Assembly (NCBI GenBank): GCA_036278755.1
Contig: DASUKL010000077.1
Span: 1-14,411, forward strand
Origin: DASUKL01 sp036278755
Lineage (GTDB): Bacteria > Chloroflexota > Limnocylindria > Limnocylindrales > CSP1-4
DNA: 14,411 nt
Reading direction: 5' to 3'
Below the pieces are notes generated by a model that was given only the letters and a program-made list of their open reading frames with translations, was not told the DNA's origin and did no database searches. Of this stretch, positions 6,766 through 11,857 are shown piece after piece. Numbering within the stretch: the stretch's first letter is position 1; each line of letters opens with the position of its first letter. Both the position numbers and the translations under genes were made by a program.

Positions 6766-7755
6766 GTGACCCAGGCCGACGATCCCACCACCCCCGCTGC
6801 CGGTCACGGCGGCGGCCTCAAGCTCGGCATCCTGCTCTGGAGCCAGGCCACCGACTGGGCGGCCTTCGCCGATGCCGCCCGCCGCGTCGACGAGCTGGGC
6901 TACGACCACCTCTGGACGTGGGACCACCTGTACGCCATCTTCGGCGACCCGCGGCAGCCCATCTTCGAGGGCTACACGGCCCTGGCCGGCCTGGCCTTCG
7001 CCACCCGCCGCACCCGGCTCGGCCTGCTCGTGGGGGCCAACACCTTCCGCAACCCGGGGCTGGTGGCCAAGTCGATCGCGACCATCGACCACCTCAGCGA
7101 GGGTCGGGCCATCCTGGGCCTGGGCGGGGCCTGGTTCGGGGCGGAGCATGAGGCCTTCGGGATCGACTTCGGCTCCGGCTTCGGCGAGCGGCTCGATCGC
7201 ATGGAGGAGGCCCTGGTCATCCTGCGGGGCCTGCTCGACGGCCAGGCGGTGACCCGCCACGGGCCGACCTACGAGACCCGCGACCTCGTCTGCGCGCCCC
7301 TCCCGGTCCAGGCCCACCTGCCGATCATGATCGGCGGCTCCGGCGAGCGGAAGACGCTCCGCTCCGTGGCCCTTCACGCCGACATGTGGAACGGCATGGG
7401 CTCCCTGGAGCTCATGCGCCACAAGGTCGACGTGCTGCGCGAGCACTGCGCGGCCGTGGGCCGGGATCCGGCCGAGATCGAGTTCAGCCTGGGTTGCAAG
7501 CTCACCATCCGTGACAGCGAGGCCGAAGCGGAGCGGGTGTGGCAGGAAGCCATGGCCCACAACCGCACCCCGCTCTCGGACGTGGAGGACGACGAGACGT
7601 TCTGGCGCGGCACGTCCGAGCAGCTCGCCGAGCGCCTCAAGCCCTACGTGGAGCTGGGCTTCCGGACCGTGATCTCCGAGCAGCCGGCGCCCTACGACGT
7701 CGAGACCCTGGAGCGCTTCATCGGTGAGGTCAAGCCGCTCGTTGAAAGGTCATGA
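6766..7755 (+). CDS. F420-dependent LLM-class oxidoreductase (Rv1855c/TIGR03560-like)
   Basis: A 329-aa cytoplasmic TIM-barrel flavin/F420 oxidoreductase of the luciferase-like class. The order of motifs fits the Rv1855c-type group: LKLGILLWSQATDW (18-31), GYDHLWTWDHLYAIFGDP (45-62), IFEGYTALAGLAFATRRTRLG, LLVGANTFRNPGLVAKSIATIDHLSEGR, LGLGGAWFGAEHEAFGIDF, GERLDRMEEAL and PIMIGGSGERKTLRSVALHADMWN. A short polar N-terminal tail (1-17) precedes the first strand. Members use reduced F420 for hydride transfer; the substrate cannot be read from sequence. It is a different subfamily from the truncated gene at the left edge, so this is not a local duplication. Start GTG 6766 has AAGGAG 6 nt upstream. 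An A+T-richer promoter region for the next operon begins at its stop. Confidence 0.92.
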   Translation: MTQADDPTTPAAGHGGGLKLGILLWSQATDWAAFADAARRVDELGYDHLWTWDHLYAIFGDPRQPIFEGYTALAGLAFATRRTRLGLLVGANTFRNPGLVAKSIATIDHLSEGRAILGLGGAWFGAEHEAFGIDFGSGFGERLDRMEEALVILRGLLDGQAVTRHGPTYETRDLVCAPLPVQAHLPIMIGGSGERKTLRSVALHADMWNGMGSLELMRHKVDVLREHCAAVGRDPAEIEFSLGCKLTIRDSEAEAERVWQEAMAHNRTPLSDVEDDETFWRGTSEQLAERLKPYVELGFRTVISEQPAPYDVETLERFIGEVKPLVERS

Positions 7756-7766
7756 CGCATCATCTC

Positions 7767-7797
7767 GAAAGTCTTGGTTGACAAAGTGAAAGCCTTG
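7767..7797 (+). promoter_or_regulatory. Operator-like direct repeats around the -35 box
   Basis: GAAAGTCTTG (7767-7776) and GAAAGCCTTG (7788-7797) match at 9 of 10 positions and are offset by 21 bp, two helical turns. The first lies just upstream of the TTGACA box and the second inside the -35/-10 spacer, where a repressor would block polymerase. The DUF2089 HTH protein encoded downstream is the natural candidate ligand (inference). Confidence 0.4.
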
Positions 7798-7806
7798 CCT
7801 CACGAT
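7778..7806 (+). promoter_or_regulatory. Candidate sigma-70-type promoter of the DUF2089 operon
   Basis: A perfect TTGACA (7778-7783) is followed by a 17-nt spacer and CACGAT (7801-7806), which matches TATAAT at only 3 of 6 positions. The region is one of the few A+T-richer stretches of the window, lies just after the stop of the upstream gene and about 50 bp before the first ORF of the operon. Confidence 0.5.
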
Positions 7807-7816
7807 GTGCGAACCG

Positions 7817-7834
7817 ACGGTCACTTCGGACCGT
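7817..7834 (+). promoter_or_regulatory. Small inverted repeat in the operon leader
   Basis: ACGGTC (7817-7822) pairs exactly with GACCGT (7829-7834) over a 6-nt loop, just downstream of the expected transcription start. It may be a leader hairpin or an operator half-site pair; six-base arms are weak evidence. Confidence 0.3.
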
Positions 7835-7858
7835 GGGGCGCACAAGGCGAGGATCACC

Positions 7859-8032
7859 ATGTACGACTTCCGGATGCAGATCAACGACCCGCTGCCGAGC
7901 CTCCGGCTGCGGCTCCCCTCTGAGGAGCGGCGCCGGCGGCAGCCCCATCCCGGGCAGCGCCCCAGCCAGCCCCTGGACCTCGGGTGCGTGCGGCCGGGCG
8001 GCGGCTCCCATCCCGCGTCGCGCGGCCGCTGA
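7859..8032 (+). CDS. 57-aa leader ORF ahead of the DUF2089 gene (unknown)
   Basis: A small ORF beginning ATG 7859 with GAGG at 7849-7852, 6 nt upstream, a ribosome binding site much better than that of the following gene. The N-terminal part (MYDFRMQINDPLPSLRLRLP) looks amphipathic, alternating polar and hydrophobic residues. The rest is rich in Arg, Pro and Gly (EERRRRQPHPGQRP, then RPGGGSHPASRGR). No family is recognised. It sits between the candidate promoter and the DUF2089 start, ending 15 bp before it, so it may be a real small protein or a leader peptide that delivers ribosomes to the poorly primed DUF2089 start. The G/C-rich second half could be spurious coding, which limits confidence. 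Confidence 0.5.
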   Translation: MYDFRMQINDPLPSLRLRLPSEERRRRQPHPGQRPSQPLDLGCVRPGGGSHPASRGR

Positions 8033-8047
8033 GCCGGGCCTGCCGGG

Positions 8048-8470
8048 ATGGCTCACGACGTCATCGCCACCTGCCCCGTCTGCGCCAGCGAGCTGAGCGT
8101 GACCCGGCTCCACTGCCGCAGCTGCGGCACGACCCTCGAAGGCGACTTCGCGGTCGGCCGCTTCGGGCGCCTGAGCCGCGACCAGATGGCCCTCCTCGAG
8201 AGCTTCCTCCGCTCGCGCGGCAACCTGCGTGAGATGGAGCGGGAGCTGGGCATCAGCTACCCCACGGTCCGGGCCCGGGTCGACGCCCTGGTCCGGGCCC
8301 TGGGCTTCGGCGAGGCGGGCGCGCCAGGCGAGGTGGATGAGCCCGTCGAGACGCCCAGCTCGGATGCGGCGGCCCGGCGCGAGATCCTGGAGCGCGTCGG
8401 CCGGCACGAGATCAGCGCCGAGGCCGCCGCCGCGGCCATCCGGGCCCTGACCGGTGAGAGCGCCTCATGA
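8048..8470 (+). CDS. DUF2089 family zinc-ribbon/HTH regulator
   Basis: A 140-aa predicted DNA-binding protein. An N-terminal zinc ribbon has C9-P-V-C12 and C23-R-S-C26. It is followed by the GRLSRDQMALLESFLRSRGN segment and a helix-turn-helix (about 56-85: NLREMERELGISYPTVRARV), the DUF2089 signature. After an acidic linker, a C-terminal helical hairpin (about 111-134: REILERVGRHEISAEAAAAA, then IRAL) is the same module found in the next two proteins. DUF2089 proteins are presumed transcription regulators of neighbouring genes. The Shine-Dalgarno is weak, and the small ORF ending 15 bp upstream suggests coupling. Its last codons overlap the next gene by ATGA (8467-8470). Confidence 0.9.
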   Translation: MAHDVIATCPVCASELSVTRLHCRSCGTTLEGDFAVGRFGRLSRDQMALLESFLRSRGNLREMERELGISYPTVRARVDALVRALGFGEAGAPGEVDEPVETPSSDAAARREILERVGRHEISAEAAAAAIRALTGESAS

Positions 8471-9564
8471 CCGCGCCGAGCGAGACCCACCAGGACCCGA
8501 ACGAGGAGGCCCATGGCGCCACGGCCCAGCCCGGCGGCACCCAGGTCGGCGAGGCCCAGGCCGGCGAGGGCGCGGTCGAGCGGATCGCACACGTCATCGG
8601 GGCCCAGGGCCGGCTCATCGTCCGCCTGGCCGAGGGCGAGGTGGTGCTGCACGGCGTGGACGGCGAGACGGTGACCGTGGTCGACCGCAGCGGGAGGCGG
8701 GATGTCGTGACCCGTCGCGGCCCGGGCCTCCTGGAGGTCGGCACGCCGAATGACCTGCCACCCACCGCGGGCGGGGGATCGCCCGGCCGGCTGGCGGGCG
8801 CCCTCACCTTCCGCGTCGGGCGTCAGCCTCGGGCGGACCTCGACATCCAGGTACCGCGCGCGGCCAGCGTGGACGTGATCCTGGTCAGCGCCTCGGTCCA
8901 GGCCGGCGGCCTGGCCGGCGAGCAGCACTACAAGACCGTGTCCGGCGACGTCGTCGTCAACGACGCTGCGGGCGGCCCCATCCAGGCCGAATCGATCTCC
9001 GGCAACGTCATCGTGCGGGGCCGGGGTCGTCTCGCCGTGCGGGCCAAGACGATCTCCGGCGACGTCGAGGTGGCGGCCGGCGAATTCGAGGCGTTGCAGG
9101 CCCAGACGACGAGCGGCGACGCCCGTCTCAGCGGTGTCCTGCGCACGGGGGAGCACCGCATCGACACCATCAGCGGCTCCGCGCTCCTGGCCACCGGGGG
9201 CGGCGTGACCGTGGTCGCCCGGACGATCTCCGGCGACGTCGCCACCAACCTGCCGCATCGGGCGACCGGCGGGTTCGGCCGGCGGACGCTGGTCATCGGC
9301 GACGGGACGGCCCGCCTGACCTTCCACTCGATGTCCGGCGACCTCGACGTGAGCGGTCTGCCGACCCCTGTCCCGAGCCCGGCCGACGAGGCGCAGGCGC
9401 CGATCGAGACGGCTCCGACCGAAGCGGCGGCCCCTCGGCCGACGGCGATCTCGGTCGACCCGCTGGGCGAGCAGCGCCTGGCCATCCTCCAGGCCCTCGA
9501 AGGCGGCGAGATCGACGTCGACGAGGCCGGACGGCGGCTGGCCAGCCTGGAAGCCGGGTCATGA
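8467..9564 (+). CDS. DUF4097 beta-repeat protein with C-terminal SHOCT-like hairpin
   Basis: A 365-aa protein with no signal peptide or membrane segment, so probably cytoplasmic. After a polar N-terminus, residues 38-80 resemble the DUF4097 entry strand (RLIVRLAEGEVVLHGVDGE). The core repeats a T-x-SG-(D/N) turn at Ser159, 178, 197, 216, 236, 255 and 290; the first six are 19 or 20 residues apart, as expected for a coiled beta structure. A Pro/Ala-rich linker (about 299-335) leads to a helical hairpin (about 338-361: LAILQALEGGEIDVDEAGRR) shared with both neighbours. Bacillus YvlB/LiaG relatives sit in envelope-stress-type operons, but no activity is known. It is joined to both neighbours by ATGA overlaps (8467-8470, 9561-9564), so translation is coupled. 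Confidence 0.9.
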   Translation: MTAPSETHQDPNEEAHGATAQPGGTQVGEAQAGEGAVERIAHVIGAQGRLIVRLAEGEVVLHGVDGETVTVVDRSGRRDVVTRRGPGLLEVGTPNDLPPTAGGGSPGRLAGALTFRVGRQPRADLDIQVPRAASVDVILVSASVQAGGLAGEQHYKTVSGDVVVNDAAGGPIQAESISGNVIVRGRGRLAVRAKTISGDVEVAAGEFEALQAQTTSGDARLSGVLRTGEHRIDTISGSALLATGGGVTVVARTISGDVATNLPHRATGGFGRRTLVIGDGTARLTFHSMSGDLDVSGLPTPVPSPADEAQAPIETAPTEAAAPRPTAISVDPLGEQRLAILQALEGGEIDVDEAGRRLASLEAGS

Positions 9565-9947
9565 GCGAGGCCCTGGAGCAGCTCCTCCGTCTGGTGGCCG
9601 AGGGCAAGCTGACGCCCGAGGAGGCGGCACCCCTGGTGGCGGCCCTGAGCGAGCTGCCCAAGGCGGACGGTCAGGCCGAGGCGACGCAGGGATCCCAGCC
9701 GTCCGGGGCCGCAGGGCTGGCGACCCGGGTGCCCCGCCACGTCCACATCGAGGTCCGCGACCACGGTCGTCAGGCGATCAACCTGCGGGTCCCGCTGGCC
9801 CTCGGCCACGCCGCGGTACGCATGGTGCCCGGGCTCGCCTCCGACTACGTGCAGCGGGTGCGGGAGGCTCTCGATGCTGGTCTGGCGGGCCCCATCGTCG
9901 ACGTCGTCGACGATGACGGCGACGGCGTCCGGATCAGCCTGGACTGA
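9561..9947 (+). CDS. Small SHOCT-like domain protein of the DUF2089-DUF4097 operon
   Basis: A 128-aa soluble protein. The N-terminal helical hairpin (about 5-32: LEQLLRLVAEGKLTPEEAAP, then LVAALSEL) matches the C-termini of the two preceding proteins. A Gln/Ser/Gly-rich linker (about 37-57) follows. The C-terminal domain (about 58-128) starts HVHIEVRDHGRQAINLRVPL, runs through an amphipathic segment, and ends GPIVDVVDDDGDGVRISLD. Such a domain is commonly seen beside DUF4097 genes in my memory of the family, but no function has been assigned. The start overlaps the DUF4097 stop (ATGA), and the own Shine-Dalgarno is weak, so expression depends on the upstream gene. Confidence 0.8.
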   Translation: MSEALEQLLRLVAEGKLTPEEAAPLVAALSELPKADGQAEATQGSQPSGAAGLATRVPRHVHIEVRDHGRQAINLRVPLALGHAAVRMVPGLASDYVQRVREALDAGLAGPIVDVVDDDGDGVRISLD

Positions 9948-9955
9948 GGCGGCCG

Positions 9956-11320
9956 ATGTCCACCTTCGTCGCTGGCCTGCGCTCGAGCGCCCTCCTTCGG
10001 CCCCTTCGCAACACCAGCTTCCGGGACTTCTGGCTGGGCCAGGTGCTCGTCTCCTCGACGGGCGACCAGATCACGCTGGTGGCCCTCACCTGGCTGGCCC
10101 TCGAGCTGACCGATTCAGGCCTCGCACTGGGCGCGGTGCTGACCGCCGCGGCCATCCCGCGGGCCCTCCTCATGCTCGTCGGCGGGGCGGCCAGCGACCA
10201 CTGGTCGCCGCGCTCCGTCATGCTCGTCACGAACGCCGTGCGCGGGGTCGTGACCGCTGCCCTGGGCGTCCTGGTCCTGACCGGTGAGCTGCAGTTCTGG
10301 CAGCTGCTGATCCTGGCCGCCTCGTTCGGGGTCATGGACGCCTTCTTCTACCCCGCCGAGAGCTCCATCGTGCCCGGGCTCGTGCCCTCCGAGGCCCTCG
10401 AGCCGGCCAACGCCCTGGCCCAGGGGACGATGCAGCTGGCGGGCCTGATCGGCCCGGCCGTGGGCGGCATCCTCGTCGCCGCCGTCTCGACCGCGCCGGC
10501 GTTCCTCCTGGATGCGGTCACCTTCCTGGTGGGCGTCCTGGCCCTGGCCCGAGTCCACTACGTCCGACCGACCAGCCCCGCCGCCCACGATCCCCAGGCC
10601 GAATCCGGCACGGTATCCGGGGGCCCGGCCGGGGGCCGTCTTCTGAGCACGATCCGAGCCGGCTTCAGGTACGCCTGGGACGACCGCGGCCTGCGGGCCA
10701 TCCTGATCATGATCGCGGCCGTCGACTTCGCCTTCATCGGGGCCATCGCGGTGGGCCTGGCCTGGCTGGCCGACACGCGCTTCGGCGGCGCGGCCGACTT
10801 CGGCTTCATGCTCGCGGGCTGGAGCGGCGGGGCCCTCCTGGGGGCGATCGTGGCCGGCTCGGTGGGCCAGGTCCGGCGCGCGGGGGTCATGCTCATCGTC
10901 ATCATCGGCGCCATGGGCCTGGGCCTGGGGCTCATCGGGCTGGCGCCCAGCGCCGGCCTCATCATCGGGGTCCTGGGGCTCATGGGTCTGGGCAACGGGT
11001 TCGTGAACGTCACGGCCATCGCCGGGCTCCAGCGGCGGGTGGAGCCGAGGATGCTGGGGCGGGTGATGAGCCTGGTCATGCTGGCCTCGACCGGCCTCTC
11101 GCCGATCTCGCTGGCCGTCGCGGGCCCGCTCGTCGAGGCCGATACGGTGCTCTACTTCCTGGCCTGCGGGGCGATCGTCGTGATCGCCACGGCGGTCGGG
11201 CTGCGACTGGGGGCCGGAGACTACTTCGAGCCACGGCCGGAGCCGCCCGGGGCGAGCGTCAGCGCTGCCAAAGTGGACCTGGAGGCCACGGAGCGGCGAC
11301 CGGGGGTCACCGCCGGCTAG
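9956..11320 (+). CDS. MFS transporter, MFS_3/EntS-like exporter
   Basis: A 454-aa major facilitator with the expected series of hydrophobic segments. It starts RNTSFRDFWLGQVLVSSTGDQI (about 19-40), typical of the MFS_3/TMEM-exporter group. A motif-A-like loop (GGAASDHWSPRSVM, about 77-90) follows, then DAFFYPAESSIVPGLVP and LEPANALAQGTMQLAGLIGPAVGG. A hydrophilic central loop (about 201-245) separates the two six-helix halves. Proton-driven export of a small molecule is the family norm; the substrate is unknown. It starts 8 bp after the SHOCT-like gene, with GAGG at 9946-9949 overlapping that gene's stop, so it is the last gene of the operon and probably re-initiates. The DUF2089 regulator upstream may control this efflux function. 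Confidence 0.9.
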   Translation: MSTFVAGLRSSALLRPLRNTSFRDFWLGQVLVSSTGDQITLVALTWLALELTDSGLALGAVLTAAAIPRALLMLVGGAASDHWSPRSVMLVTNAVRGVVTAALGVLVLTGELQFWQLLILAASFGVMDAFFYPAESSIVPGLVPSEALEPANALAQGTMQLAGLIGPAVGGILVAAVSTAPAFLLDAVTFLVGVLALARVHYVRPTSPAAHDPQAESGTVSGGPAGGRLLSTIRAGFRYAWDDRGLRAILIMIAAVDFAFIGAIAVGLAWLADTRFGGAADFGFMLAGWSGGALLGAIVAGSVGQVRRAGVMLIVIIGAMGLGLGLIGLAPSAGLIIGVLGLMGLGNGFVNVTAIAGLQRRVEPRMLGRVMSLVMLASTGLSPISLAVAGPLVEADTVLYFLACGAIVVIATAVGLRLGAGDYFEPRPEPPGASVSAAKVDLEATERRPGVTAG

Positions 11321-11339
11321 CCGCCGTCACTCGGGCGGC
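11320..11339 (+). terminator. GC hairpin directly after the MFS stop
   Basis: GCCGCC (11320-11325) pairs with GGCGGC (11334-11339) across an 8-nt loop, starting at the last base of the stop codon. There is no T-run. It is plausible as the operon's 3' end but weak as an intrinsic terminator. Confidence 0.3.
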
Positions 11340-11457
11340 GCCTACGTGCGGTCCATCGGACGCCTGTTGCTGTTCCGCTGGGCGTGACGCTGAGGGAACG
11401 AGCCCCGATCCGGGCGGTCGCTGTCCCGCTGAGCGCGACAAGCGGCGCATGGGCCCC

Positions 11458-11492
11458 CGTCACGGTCGGCGGTCGTGCCGCCGACCGTGACG
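11458..11492. repeat. Perfect 15-bp inverted repeat inside copy B
   Basis: CGTCACGGTCGGCGG (11458-11472) is the exact reverse complement of 11478-11492, with loop TCGTG. It forms the strongest hairpin I found in the window. The equivalent sites in copies A and C keep the right arm and the loop but pair only partly. Confidence 0.85.
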
Positions 11493-11565
11493 TTGGACGA
11501 CGGAGGCCAGACCTCCATGGGCAGGTGTCACGCTCGCCGTCACGGCGGGCGATCGCTGGGCATCC

Positions 11566-11660
11566 CGATCGTCGCTTGTCACGCCGCCCGGGACGCCGCC
11601 CCGCCTCCCATCCCCTCGAACGTCGCTTGTCACGCCGGGCGCGACAGCGTCCAGGCAGCG
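11566..11660 (+). repeat. Two diverged units of the 50-bp tail repeat
   Basis: CGATCGTCGCTTGTCACGCC starts at 11566 and CGAACGTCGCTTGTCACGCC at 11617, a 51-bp step with one mismatch in 20. These are the same units as in copy A on the opposite strand. Confidence 0.75.
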
Positions 11661-11674
11661 CCGCCCGCGGTCCG

Positions 11675-11744
11675 CTCGGCGCTGGTGATCGGGCTCGGCG
11701 CTGGTGATCGGGCTCGGTGGTGATCGGGCTCGGTGGTGATCGGG
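11675..11744 (+). repeat. Short tandem repeats, 2 x 19 bp plus 2 x 16 bp
   Basis: CTCGGCGCTGGTGATCGGG occurs twice in exact tandem (11675-11693, 11694-11712) and is followed by CTCGGTGGTGATCGGG twice (11713-11728, 11729-11744). The 16-bp unit is the 19-bp unit with CGC lost and a one-base change. It lies between repeat copy B and the end of the GH18-CWB2 gene. Confidence 0.9.
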
Positions 11745-11776
11745 CTCCGCCTTCCGGTCCGCCGGCTCTCGTTCCA

Positions 11777-11818
11777 GTTCCCCGAGCGTCACAGCTGGCG
11801 AACGAGCTCCGATCCGTG
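11777..11818 (+). repeat. Fragment of the composite repeat (copy D)
   Basis: GTTCC, then GAGCGTCAC, then GCGAACGAGCTCCGATCCG follow the same order as the start of copy B (11371-11412), with two small gaps and scattered mismatches. It looks like a decayed partial copy. The rest of the spacer to 11857 shows nothing else I can name. Confidence 0.45.
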
Positions 11819-11857
11819 GCCCTCCGCAGCGAAACGGGAGCTCAGCGGCGCTCAGCC

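Larger units (their letters stand above)
11371..11660 (+). repeat. Composite intergenic repeat, copy B (plus orientation)
   Basis: Part of the 537-bp gene-free spacer (11321-11857) between convergent genes. It matches copy A (read on minus) and copy C in order: a GTTCC-GCGTGACGCTGAG start, an ACGAGCCCCGATCCGG stretch, a CAAGCGGCG segment, the hairpin, then GCTGGGCATCCCGATCGTC (11555-11573). That 19-mer is identical to the last 19 bases of the window. It lacks the 78-bp block of copies A and C. The tail carries two of the 50-bp-type units. Confidence 0.75.

Noticed and set aside
4659..7151. 830-codon open frame on the plus strand
   Set aside because: It runs antisense through the DUF255-family gene and into a wrong frame of the F420 enzyme, and contains no recognisable domain.
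11384..11723. Plus-strand ORFs of 82 to 107 codons in the spacer
   Set aside because: They lie entirely within repeat copy B and its tandems, with products of repeat-derived low complexity.
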